This document shows, one piece after another, positions 1-6,963 of a DNA stretch of 22,293 nucleotides. The number at the start of each line of letters is the position of its first letter. Within the stretch, counting starts at the first letter, position 1. Source of the DNA: Nanobdellota archaeon (GTDB taxonomy: Archaea; Nanobdellota; Nanobdellia; Pacearchaeales; GW2011-AR1); contig JAEWUG010000012.1 of NCBI GenBank assembly GCA_023397215.1, positions 1 through 22,293 on the forward strand, in the 5' to 3' direction. The position numbers and the translations under genes were made by a program. A model generated the notes under the pieces. It did no database searches. It worked only from the letters and a program-made list of their open reading frames with translations, and was not told the origin of the DNA.

Positions 1-1403
1 ATATTCAAGTGACCTACATCCCAAGTCATACCAATTTTTTCATGAGCAATTTCTTCAGCCTTCTTTTTATCCATTCTTTTTTCATTAATTAACCAATTTG
101 TAAATTTTTCTCTAGATTTATCAACAATTTCTTTCATTTGATCTCCTCTAGAAAAAGCCATACCTTCATACATATTTTCAATTGCAATCATTGGAGAACC
201 TTTTTTAAATTTATCATAAGATCTTATTGCTAAATCACCAAAAGTATCTGCTGTTTTATCTAATGCAAAGACTTCAACATCTTCATAAACTTTAGGAGAA
301 CCAAAATTAGAATCTATCTTACCTGTTTTAGGATCTATTTTAGGTGTAGTAATAGTATTTAACTTTTGAATAGATTCTTGGAGAAGACGATTATAATTAA
401 TAGGAGCTAAAATTTCATCTCCTGAAAAATAATTTAATTTATTAGAATAATCTCTAGCTAAGTTCTTTAATTCTTCTCTTTGTTTATCACTACCATATTT
501 AAATGCCTTTTCAAAAGCATTATGAAATGTTAATTGAATATTATCATTAAATATTTGGGCTTGTTGAATTTTTGAAATCGCTTCTCTTTGACCATGATCT
601 AATTCAATTTCTTTTCCTGTTTCTTTATTTATAATTTTATTTTCTTTAATTATTCCATTTTTTAATTCATCCTGTAAATAAGGTAAAGTTCTATAAAACA
701 CGTCTTCAGCATTTTTACTTTGAGTCGATAATTCAGTTAAAGTATTATGCCATTCAGTATCATTAAGAATTTTAATTTGATCGTTTACTCTCGAAACATA
801 ACCTGCTTTATTTAAATCAGTAGTATTTTGTTTTGCAACTCTTAAAGGAGTAAAATATTCTTTTTCTTTTAATTCTTGAATTTGTCCTGTCTCTTGATTA
901 ATAATACCTAAAGTTCTTTTATTTACTTCTCCATCTTTACTTTTTGTCCAAGTAGCACCAGGTATACCATTACTCGAGTGAAAAACAATAGGTATATTCC
1001 CTTTTTTATCTAGCTCATATGCTTTTTCAATACTCTCAAACATTCTTCTTTTATTATTTTCAATTTCAGGTTGTCCACCCCATCCTCTTTCTGTAAAACC
1101 TGCAGCATCAATTAATGGACCATGAACACTAGGTTTTACACCAGCCATTTTCATTAATTGTCTCATCTCTTTGAAATGTTGTTTTGGAATAGTCTCAGCA
1201 CTTTCAGGATTTAACATTGTTACTTCAAAGGCCTTAACTCCTTGTTTTAATGCATTAACAGTTTCACCAACTTGATTAGATGTCTGAGGAGAACCAGGAT
1301 AACCTAAACCTGAAGTACTCTTTAAATTATATCCAGTAATACTATCTGGATTAAAAGAAGAATATTCCCCTCGATAATATGATTCTTTATTATATTCTAC
1401 CAT
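1..1403 (-). CDS. TIM-barrel (sugar isomerase/AP-endonuclease-2-like) protein, 3' end cut by window edge
   Basis: The frame is open from the ATG at 1403 to the left edge (467 codons, no stop in the window). Motifs recall the xylose-isomerase-like / AP endonuclease family 2 TIM barrel: VHGPLID (about residues 93-99), VFHSSNG (140-146), AIEN (407-410, likely metal-binding Glu) and TWDVGHLN (460-467, Asp/His of the kind that bind metal). The start is supported by an AGAGGTG Shine-Dalgarno sequence 4 nt upstream and a TATA box at 1435-1443. Between the early strands and the AIEN strand lies a long, charged, probably helical stretch (about 155-400), far more than an ordinary barrel loop. Substrate is unknown; Nfo-like DNA repair and sugar-phosphate isomerisation are both possible. 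It lies 55 bp downstream of the aCPSF1 gene on the same strand but seems to have its own promoter. Fold is likely, function open. Confidence 0.8.
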   Translation of the reverse strand, partial: MVEYNKESYYRGEYSSFNPDSITGYNLKSTSGLGYPGSPQTSNQVGETVNALKQGVKAFEVTMLNPESAETIPKQHFKEMRQLMKMAGVKPSVHGPLIDAAGFTERGWGGQPEIENNKRRMFESIEKAYELDKKGNIPIVFHSSNGIPGATWTKSKDGEVNKRTLGIINQETGQIQELKEKEYFTPLRVAKQNTTDLNKAGYVSRVNDQIKILNDTEWHNTLTELSTQSKNAEDVFYRTLPYLQDELKNGIIKENKIINKETGKEIELDHGQREAISKIQQAQIFNDNIQLTFHNAFEKAFKYGSDKQREELKNLARDYSNKLNYFSGDEILAPINYNRLLQESIQKLNTITTPKIDPKTGKIDSNFGSPKVYEDVEVFALDKTADTFGDLAIRSYDKFKKGSPMIAIENMYEGMAFSRGDQMKEIVDKSREKFTNWLINEKRMDKKKAEEIAHEKIGMTWDVGHLN

Positions 1404-1434
1404 TAAACACCTCTATGATTAAATAACAAAACTA

Positions 1435-1443
1435 ATATATAAA
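1435..1443 (-). promoter_or_regulatory. TATA box of the TIM-barrel gene
   Basis: On the minus strand this reads TTTATATAT, centred about 36 nt before the ATG at 1403. A start site 25 nt downstream would give a short leader carrying the AGAGGTG ribosome-binding site (1408-1414). It sits between aCPSF1 and this gene, so the gene can be transcribed separately. Confidence 0.5.
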
Positions 1444-1458
1444 GATTACCAATAAATT

Positions 1459-3348
1459 TTAACGAAGTCTTATGCTTTCTAAATTTTTAGGAACAATTGT
1501 TTCAATTCTCTGAGAACGATGTAAACTTGAAGCTAAGTCTAAACACTTAGATTGCTCACCATGATTAATAATTATTTTTCTAGGTTTTGGTTGAATTGTC
1601 CCAATAAAAGCCATTAATTCATTTCTAGAAGCATGACCAGAAAAACCATCTACACTTAAAAATTTGAGTTTTATAGGAACTATTTCTTCTTTACCATTAA
1701 CATTAAACACAGCTTCTTTTAATCCTTCTTTAATTTGTCTTCCAAGTCCTCCAGGAGGTTGATAACAAGATAAACATAAACCATTATGTGGATTATCAGC
1801 AAATTCTCTTAAATATTCTACAGAAGCACCACCAACTAACATACCACTCGTTGCTAAAATAATACAAGGTCCACCTTCAATTACATTTTTTCTCTCTTGA
1901 GAAGAACCTACTTGAACAAAAGAATCACTTAAAAAAGGATTTTTATCTGCAAAAATATTAGACCTAACATTATTACTCAAATAATCAGGATAAGCTGTAT
2001 GAACTGCATTAATATCCCAAATCATCCCATCAATATAAATAGGAACTTTAGGAATTTTACCTTCCTTTATTGCATTATCTAATAAAAGCATTTTTTCTTG
2101 AGCATGTCCTGTACCTAATTCAGGTAATAATACTTTTCCTTTCTCAGTTAAAACTTCATTTACAAAATCAATTAATTCTTTTTCAGATTCTTTCGCAGAA
2201 GGATAATTATCACTTTTACCACCATATGTAGCTTCCATTTGCAATGTTTCTAGACGAGGAAAATAAGAAGTTGCAGGCTCAAGTAATCTTGTTTTGCCAA
2301 ATTTAATATCCCCTGAATAAATATAATTATGAAGACCATTTCCAATATTAAAATGAATCATACTACTTCCCAATGTATGACCTGCATTATAAAAAGTAAT
2401 TCTAATATCAGGTGTAATATCTGTTACTTCACCATAATCTAAAATAATAGAATGTTTTACCATTTCTCTTACATCACTTGAACGAAATAAAGGAACAGCT
2501 GCTTGTTTATATGCAACACCAATAAAATCTAAAGCTAATAAAGCAGAAATATCTCTAGTAGGAGGAGTCATATAAACAGGGCCTTTATATCCCATTTTAT
2601 ATAAATAAGGAATTAAACCAGAATGATCTAAATGAGAATGACTTAAAATAATTGCATCAACACTAGACAAATCTAATTCAGGAGCATCTAAATAAGGAAA
2701 TTGATTTCTACCATTTGAAGAAACATCAATACCACAATCAATTAAAATTCTTGAAATTGGAGTTTGTAATAAAAAACAACTTCTACCAACTTGTCTTGCT
2801 CCACCTAGAGAAGTTAATCTAACCCACTCTTCAATTTTATCAGAACTCCACTCTTTGTAAATTTTTTCCCCAATAGAATTTAGGAATTTTTTACGATAAT
2901 TATTATCTAAATATAAAACTTCTCTTATTTTATCTGTAATCTTTGATTTTATAGCAGAACTTCTCTGAACAATTGGTGTCCATAATGTATTAATTTTAAT
3001 CTCTTTAAGTAAACTACCTGCTTTACCAATAACTAAACCAGGTTTTTTTGCTTCAATAACAACAATACTTCTTTGATGATCAAATAAAACTTGAGTTAAT
3101 TCTGCTTCTTCAGGAATAATCTCTTTAATTTTCTTTTCTGTAAAATCAGTTTCCATTAAAACACTCTTATCTGCTCTTAATTCAATTCTTTTTTTAATTT
3201 TATTAACTACTGCTTTAACTTCATCGTCACCATTTTTGAAAAAACTAACATCATTAGTATAAACAACAATATTTGCTCCTTCATAAATAGTAGTTTTAAC
3301 TACACCTTTAGGTAATTCTTCTTCGATTGTTTTTAAGATATCTGCCAT
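1459..3348 (-). CDS. aCPSF1/FttA, KH-domain beta-CASP ribonuclease (transcription termination factor)
   Basis: This 629-aa protein matches the archaeal CPSF73-like family (usual length about 635-640) that cleaves nascent RNA at U-rich sites and terminates transcription (aCPSF1, also called FttA). N-terminal KH domains (about 1-145) include the GKAG loop at 108-111. The metallo-beta-lactamase domain carries HSHLDH (His237, His239, Asp241, His242), His324 and Asp347; the beta-CASP part has Glu372 (motif A), His572 in SGHAS (motif B) and His596 in NHGE (motif C). All metal ligands are present, so it should be active. One oddity: the segment usually close to PVFAVGRAQE reads PELGTGHAQE (409-418). 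It lies 24 bp downstream of the proteasome beta gene on the same strand, a pairing I recall from other archaea. No Shine-Dalgarno sequence precedes the ATG. Confidence 0.95.
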   Translation of the reverse strand: MADILKTIEEELPKGVVKTTIYEGANIVVYTNDVSFFKNGDDEVKAVVNKIKKRIELRADKSVLMETDFTEKKIKEIIPEEAELTQVLFDHQRSIVVIEAKKPGLVIGKAGSLLKEIKINTLWTPIVQRSSAIKSKITDKIREVLYLDNNYRKKFLNSIGEKIYKEWSSDKIEEWVRLTSLGGARQVGRSCFLLQTPISRILIDCGIDVSSNGRNQFPYLDAPELDLSSVDAIILSHSHLDHSGLIPYLYKMGYKGPVYMTPPTRDISALLALDFIGVAYKQAAVPLFRSSDVREMVKHSIILDYGEVTDITPDIRITFYNAGHTLGSSMIHFNIGNGLHNYIYSGDIKFGKTRLLEPATSYFPRLETLQMEATYGGKSDNYPSAKESEKELIDFVNEVLTEKGKVLLPELGTGHAQEKMLLLDNAIKEGKIPKVPIYIDGMIWDINAVHTAYPDYLSNNVRSNIFADKNPFLSDSFVQVGSSQERKNVIEGGPCIILATSGMLVGGASVEYLREFADNPHNGLCLSCYQPPGGLGRQIKEGLKEAVFNVNGKEEIVPIKLKFLSVDGFSGHASRNELMAFIGTIQPKPRKIIINHGEQSKCLDLASSLHRSQRIETIVPKNLESIRLR

Positions 3349-3372
3349 ATTAAATAATTAAAAAAATATTTT

Positions 3373-4038
3373 TTATTTTTCATCAATATATTTCCATTCA
3401 CCTTTTTGTTTGGAAACCTGTTTAATGCCCTCTTTAGTTATTGCATAAACATCTATACCATAACCAGAAGCTGTATCTCTTTCAGTTGCAGATTTAATAG
3501 AGTCTGCTGCTAATTCTATTGCCTCTTTAATTGATAAATCTTCTTTATAACGATTTTCTAATAAACCAAGAATATAAGGCATACCACTACTAAAATTAGC
3601 ATCAAAGTCCTCTACTTTCATAGTACTACCAGCAGGTTCAACAGAATAAAGCTCGCAACTACCATCCTGATTAACACCACCAACCATTAAACCAGCAACA
3701 AATTGAATCATAGAAGGTTGTCTAATATTTTTATATAATATTAAAGCAATTAAATTAGAAGCTTCTTTTACACTAGGTCTTTTTTTATCTCTCATTTCCT
3801 TTAATTTTAATTCAGCCCTAATTAATTTAATAACATAATCAATATCAGAAGAAACACCTGTTCCTGAAATTACAAGATAATTATTAATTTGAACAACTTT
3901 TTTAGCATTTTTATTCATCACAATTTGTCCGCCAGCTGTAGCTTTTCTATCTCCAGCCATAACTACACCATCTTTACAAACAAGCCCAACTAAACTAGTT
4001 CCTGTTTTTAGAATAGTTTTATCAATTTTTTCATTCAT
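3373..4038 (-). CDS. psmB: 20S proteasome beta subunit
   Basis: This is the catalytic beta subunit of the archaeal 20S core particle, a threonine protease that degrades unfolded proteins with the alpha ring and an AAA unfoldase (neither is in the window). A 13-residue propeptide ends in KTG; autocleavage before Thr14 would expose the nucleophile (mature Thr1). Mature Asp17 (residue 30, in GDRKA) and Lys33 (residue 46) are both at the right spacing, and the C-terminal SGYGIDV motif fits the family. Length 221 aa is normal. The start has a TATA box about 25 nt upstream, implying a leaderless mRNA, and the gene probably shares transcripts with aCPSF1 (24-bp gap). It diverges from the translation-factor cluster at 4188. 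Confidence 0.97.
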   Translation of the reverse strand: MNEKIDKTILKTGTSLVGLVCKDGVVMAGDRKATAGGQIVMNKNAKKVVQINNYLVISGTGVSSDIDYVIKLIRAELKLKEMRDKKRPSVKEASNLIALILYKNIRQPSMIQFVAGLMVGGVNQDGSCELYSVEPAGSTMKVEDFDANFSSGMPYILGLLENRYKEDLSIKEAIELAADSIKSATERDTASGYGIDVYAITKEGIKQVSKQKGEWKYIDEK

Positions 4039-4056
4039 TTTAGAGAAAACTCCAAG

Positions 4057-4067
4057 ATTTATAATTT
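4057..4067 (-). promoter_or_regulatory. TATA box of psmB (leaderless)
   Basis: Minus strand reads TTATAAAT within an AT-rich stretch, centred about 25 nt before the psmB ATG at 4038. That spacing puts transcription initiation at the start codon. The 149-bp divergent region 4039-4187 holds this box and a weaker AT-rich one near 4155-4168 (TTTTAATTAAATT), 26 nt before the aIF2-beta ATG. Confidence 0.5.
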
Positions 4068-4187
4068 ATTTAAGAAAAGTTATTTTTTAAGTGTTTTGGT
4101 TCTTACAAAGCTTTTATTCTGTACTAAAACTTAAAAACCTCTTTTAATACATCATTTTAATTAAATTAATTTAATTACAAAGATAAA

Positions 4188-4598
4188 ATGAGTTATGAAG
4201 AATTATTAAACAAAGCATACAATGCTGTCAAACTAAATCTTGAAGAAATAGATCATCAGAGATTTGAAATCCCAAAAATAAAAGGACATCATTTAGGAAA
4301 CAAAACAGTTATAACAAATTATACTCAATTAGTTACTCATATCAGAAGGGAACCAGAACATTTAATTAAATTTTTAACAAAAGAATTAGCTTGTTCAATA
4401 GATTTCCAAAATGAAAGAATAATATTATCTAGAAAACTTTCAAGTAAAGAAATAAATGAAAAAATTGAAAAATATATCAACCAATTTGTAATCTGTCAAA
4501 AATGTAAAAAGCCAGATACAGAAATAAAAGAAGAAGATAATAAAAGTTTTATACATTGTTTAGCTTGTGGAGCAAAATATCAAATTTATAAATTATAA
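4188..4598 (+). CDS. translation initiation factor aIF2 beta subunit
   Basis: At 136 aa this has the normal size of archaeal aIF2-beta, the subunit that with alpha and gamma brings initiator Met-tRNA to the small ribosomal subunit. The core carries the family pattern around KGHHLGNKT and TNYTQLVTHIRREPEHLIKF (about 32-62), and the C-terminal zinc ribbon has Cys103-x2-Cys106 and Cys124-x2-Cys127. It heads a plus-strand run of translation genes (DUF5679, DUF424, aIF1A, Dim2). An initiator-type tRNA-Met, its cargo, is encoded at 9117-9191. The next gene begins 13 nt after its stop with a strong ribosome-binding site. Confidence 0.95.
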   Translation: MSYEELLNKAYNAVKLNLEEIDHQRFEIPKIKGHHLGNKTVITNYTQLVTHIRREPEHLIKFLTKELACSIDFQNERIILSRKLSSKEINEKIEKYINQFVICQKCKKPDTEIKEEDNKSFIHCLACGAKYQIYKL

Positions 4599-4601
4599 AA
4601 A

Positions 4602-4607
4602 GGAGGT
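4602..4607 (+). promoter_or_regulatory. strong Shine-Dalgarno site that sets the DUF5679 start
   Basis: GGAGGT lies 4 nt before the ATG at 4612, directly after the aIF2-beta stop. It argues for the start at 4612 rather than the in-frame start at 4567, which would overlap aIF2-beta and lacks a ribosome-binding site. Confidence 0.75.
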
Positions 4608-4611
4608 AAAA

Positions 4612-4800
4612 ATGGAAGCATATTGTGTTAAATGTAAAGCAAAAAAAGAAATGAAAGACATAAGTATCACACAAACACCTAAAGGAGGTTATATGGCAAA
4701 GGGAAAATGCCCTGTTTGTTCAACAACCATGTGTAGAATTATGTCTAAAGAAAATGCATTAAAAGCAATCAGTGACAAAGTTGCTAAAAAAGCATTTTAA
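4612..4800 (+). CDS. DUF5679-type small zinc-ribbon protein
   Basis: A 62-aa basic protein with Cys5-x2-Cys8 (YCVKCKAK) and Cys33-x2-Cys36 (KCPVCSTT), then a short basic tail. The pattern AYCVKCK...KGKCPVCSTTM is what I recall for DUF5679, a small archaeal zinc-ribbon family of unknown role. The ribbon probably binds nucleic acid or a ribosomal partner, but that is inference. It follows aIF2-beta by 13 nt and has its own near-perfect Shine-Dalgarno sequence, so it is likely well translated from the aIF2-beta transcript. T-rich tracts just after the stop may end that transcript. Confidence 0.8.
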   Translation: MEAYCVKCKAKKEMKDISITQTPKGGYMAKGKCPVCSTTMCRIMSKENALKAISDKVAKKAF

Positions 4801-4810
4801 ATCAAAATAA

Positions 4811-4836
4811 TTTTTAATTTTTTATCCTCTTTTTTT
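4811..4836 (+). terminator. poly-T transcription terminator after DUF5679
   Basis: Three T runs (4811-4815, 4818-4823, 4830-4836) follow the stop codon with no strong hairpin. Archaeal RNA polymerase stops at such tracts, and aCPSF1/FttA, encoded in this window, acts at U-rich 3' ends. Confidence 0.55.
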
Positions 4837-4900
4837 AATTAGTGAATTATATATTTTAGCTTACATATAATTTTAAATATAAAAGGTGTATCAATATAAT

Positions 4901-5170
4901 ATGGTTAAGAAAAATTTGAAAAATATTCTTCTTATCACATTAGCAAGTGTTGGAATTTTAAGTGGAGGTTATCTTGTTACAAAAGATTCTTTTAAGCAAG
5001 GTTATATACAAGGAGCATATGATATGCAAAAATATTGGGCAGAAAAATCACCAGAAACTCACAACAAATTATATAATAGTTTTAAGTATTCTGGACAAGA
5101 AAAAGTTAGACTTGATGTTTTGAGAAATTTAACACCATTAGAACAAGCAATTTATGATTACCAAAAATAA
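4901..5170 (+). CDS. small membrane-anchored protein, unknown function
   Basis: From the ATG at 4901 this gives 89 aa with an N-terminal hydrophobic helix (about residues 7-27) behind a basic VKKNLKN segment, then a polar, aromatic-rich domain. This is a signal-anchor layout with the C-terminal part probably outside the cell. The ribosome-binding-like AAGGTG at 4883-4888 and AT-rich boxes at 4847-4856 or near 4876 precede it. An in-frame GTG at 4886 would add five residues but overlaps that AAGGTG. I do not recognise the soluble part. It sits inside a cluster of translation genes but need not share their role. Confidence 0.6.
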   Translation: MVKKNLKNILLITLASVGILSGGYLVTKDSFKQGYIQGAYDMQKYWAEKSPETHNKLYNSFKYSGQEKVRLDVLRNLTPLEQAIYDYQK

Positions 5171-5208
5171 AGATTAGTTTTATAAATCTCAAAGTAAATT
5201 TTAGAATT

Positions 5209-5514
5209 ATGAAAGATTATTTAATAAAAATACATAAATCATATCGTTTTGTAGTAGCAATTTGTGATAAAGATATTTATGGAAAAAAGTTTGAAGACAA
5301 TGAAATTCAAATGGATTTAACAAATAATTTTTTTAATGGAGAAGAAATTAATAAAGAAGAATTAATCAAGTTAATTAAAATTTATAATCAAGAAGATGCA
5401 ACATTTAATATTGTCGGAGAAAAATCAATTGAATTAGCTCTTCAAACAAAAATCATTTCAAAAGAAGGAATTAAAAAAATTAATAATATTCCTTATGCCT
5501 TTATACTTCTTTAA
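5209..5514 (+). CDS. DUF424 family protein
   Basis: The 101-aa product matches the small archaeal DUF424 family as I know it: an N-terminal strand, AICDKDIYGKKF (about 18-29), NFFNGE (40-45), NIVGEKSIELA (about 67-77) and a C-terminal PYAFILL segment. The family is widespread in archaea, lies often near translation genes, and its molecular role is not settled to my knowledge. Here it is between aIF2-beta/DUF5679 and aIF1A on the same strand, which supports a link with translation. No Shine-Dalgarno sequence is evident at the ATG. Confidence 0.75.
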   Translation: MKDYLIKIHKSYRFVVAICDKDIYGKKFEDNEIQMDLTNNFFNGEEINKEELIKLIKIYNQEDATFNIVGEKSIELALQTKIISKEGIKKINNIPYAFILL

Positions 5515-5555
5515 TTTTTAGAAGAATTTATAAAGAAAAAAATGATTCTCTAATT

Positions 5556-5888
5556 ATGATAAATAATTTCAAAGATAACTCTAACGAACCAAAAGATGAA
5601 ACAAAAATAAGAGTTAAATTACCAAAATCAAATGAAGTAATCGGAGTAATTACTCAAAGATTAGGTAGTTCTAGAATGTATGTTTCGTGTATGGATGGAA
5701 AAACAAGAAACTGTAGGGTACCAGGAAGCAAAAGAAGAGGACTTTGGTTAAAAGAAAATGATGTTGTTTTAATAAAACCTTGGGAATTTGATGATGAAAA
5801 AGGAGATTTAGAATATAAATATACTCCAATTGAAGCTGAAAGATTAAGAAGAATAGGTCAATTACAAACAAGTACAGAAGAATTCTAA
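5556..5888 (+). CDS. translation initiation factor aIF1A
   Basis: This 110-aa protein is archaeal eIF1A, an S1-like OB-fold factor that binds the A site of the small subunit and helps select the start codon. Visible features are VIGVITQRLGSSRMYVSCMD, GKTRNCRVPGSKRR and WLKENDVVLIKPWEF (about residues 28-79), followed by a helical region and an acidic C-terminus. Length is normal. The stop is separated by one base from the ATG of the Dim2-like gene (5890), so the two are almost certainly co-transcribed and perhaps translationally coupled. Confidence 0.95.
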   Translation: MINNFKDNSNEPKDETKIRVKLPKSNEVIGVITQRLGSSRMYVSCMDGKTRNCRVPGSKRRGLWLKENDVVLIKPWEFDDEKGDLEYKYTPIEAERLRRIGQLQTSTEEF

Positions 5889-5889
5889 T

Positions 5890-6426
5890 ATGGTAAGAAC
5901 ATTAAATATTGAAAAAAAAAGTAAAATAAAGAAAATAATTCCAATATTAGAAGATAAAATAAAAATAAAATTTATATTAAATAATAATATAAAAATAAAA
6001 GGTACAGAATTAAATGAATTCTTAACAGAACAAATAGTTTTAGCAATTGATTTTGGTTTTGATTTAGATGACGCTCTTCTTCTTTTAAGACAAAATTATT
6101 TATTAAAATTCATAGATCTAAAAGAACACACGAAAAGACATAATCTAAAAGATGTAAGAGCAAGAGTTATTGGAAGAAATGGTAAAGCAAAAAAAACAAT
6201 TGAATATTTAACTGGAAGCATAATCATAATAAAAGATAACACAATAGGTTTAATTGTAGATGATATACATTTAGATACAACAACTCAAGCAATAATTTCA
6301 TTAATACAAGGTTCAAAACACAGTAATATCTTTTCGTATCTAGAAAAACAAAATAAAAATATAATTGAAGATGATGACTTAGGAATAAAAGAAAATTTTG
6401 AGAAATATTCGCCAGAAGAATTATAA
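5890..6426 (+). CDS. KH-domain protein of the archaeal Dim2/Pno1 type
   Basis: A 178-aa protein with two KH-like modules; the second holds RVIGRNGKAKKTIEYLTG (about 92-109, GRNGK at 95-99) and the tail GSKHSNIFSYLE (141-152), both typical of archaeal Dim2. In archaea this family is reported to bind near the 3' end of 16S rRNA and to contact aIF2, acting in small-subunit maturation or initiation. The first KH (about 1-80) lacks a clear GxxG. It starts one base after the aIF1A stop. In many euryarchaea a RIO1-type kinase gene lies between aIF1A and this KH gene; none is present here. Confidence 0.88.
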   Translation: MVRTLNIEKKSKIKKIIPILEDKIKIKFILNNNIKIKGTELNEFLTEQIVLAIDFGFDLDDALLLLRQNYLLKFIDLKEHTKRHNLKDVRARVIGRNGKAKKTIEYLTGSIIIIKDNTIGLIVDDIHLDTTTQAIISLIQGSKHSNIFSYLEKQNKNIIEDDDLGIKENFEKYSPEEL

Positions 6427-6434
6427 TCCCAAAA

Positions 6435-6444
6435 CTTTAAATAT
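6435..6444 (+). promoter_or_regulatory. TATA box of tRNA-Asn
   Basis: CTTTAAATAT is centred about 35 nt before the first base of tRNA-Asn (6475), giving a predicted start a few nucleotides 5' of the mature tRNA. It lies just after the Dim2 stop. Confidence 0.5.
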
Positions 6445-6474
6445 CTTCAAAAATTTTAATCTGTATTCAGTTTT

Positions 6475-6547
6475 GCCCCTGTAGCTCAGTAGGTAGAGCG
6501 CACGGCTGTTAACCGTGTTGTCGGAGGTTCGAGTCCTCCCGGGGGCG
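6475..6547 (+). tRNA. tRNA-Asn (GUU)
   Basis: A complete 73-nt cloverleaf. Acceptor GCCCCTG (6475-6481) pairs with CGGGGGC (6540-6546), with one G-U pair. The D stem is GCTC/GAGC, the anticodon stem CACGG/CCGTG with loop CTGTTAA (anticodon GTT), and the T stem GGAGG/CCTCC with loop TTCGAGT. The discriminator is G73, as expected for tRNA-Asn. CCA is not encoded and there is no intron. With a predicted non-discriminating AspRS and GatA in the window, this tRNA is probably charged with Asp and then amidated. Confidence 0.97.
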
Positions 6548-6561
6548 TTTTGTGATAAAAA

Positions 6562-6963
6562 ATGAGAAAAGACTTCTATATTAATAAATTAAAAAGAATT
6601 AAAGAAAATCTTCGAAAATTTATTAAAGATACAAATAATTTAACTATATCCATTTTTATTTTAATAATAGGATTTTTAATTATTTTATTACAAGGAAATA
6701 TATTAATGTTAATATTATATATATTAACTCTTCTATGGATAATATTATTTAATAGTGCTATATTTATCAAAAATCCTTTTTATTTATTAATAACTTTTAT
6801 ATCTTTATTAATTGCAAATGCATTTAGACCTCTTTTAACCAATAGCCTTAATTCATTAGAACAAGGGAATTTATTAATGTTTTTTATTTATTTAATCGTC
6901 TGGGTTTTGATTAAAATAAGAATCTTAAAAATGAAAAAAAATTCAAAGAATAAAACCTTTTAA
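6562..6963 (+). CDS. small integral membrane protein, four predicted helices
   Basis: The 133-aa product has a basic N-terminus (about 1-25), then hydrophobic segments near 27-46, 47-68, 72-90 and 103-121, and a lysine-rich tail, so N- and C-termini are probably cytoplasmic. I recognise no family. The ATG lies only 14 nt after tRNA-Asn with no room for a separate standard promoter, so transcription presumably runs through the tRNA or starts inside it. Its TAA overlaps the stop codon of the convergent RimK-like gene in a shared TTAA (6960-6963). Coding status rests on frame length and its hydrophobic pattern; isoleucine/leucine-rich AT codons could mimic this, so confidence is moderate. Confidence 0.6.
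   Translation: MRKDFYINKLKRIKENLRKFIKDTNNLTISIFILIIGFLIILLQGNILMLILYILTLLWIILFNSAIFIKNPFYLLITFISLLIANAFRPLLTNSLNSLEQGNLLMFFIYLIVWVLIKIRILKMKKNSKNKTF

Noticed and set aside
4039..4187. Possible small RNA or gene in the psmB/aIF2-beta divergent spacer
   Set aside because: Only AT-rich promoter-like sequence seen; no open frame, hairpin or tRNA-like motif.
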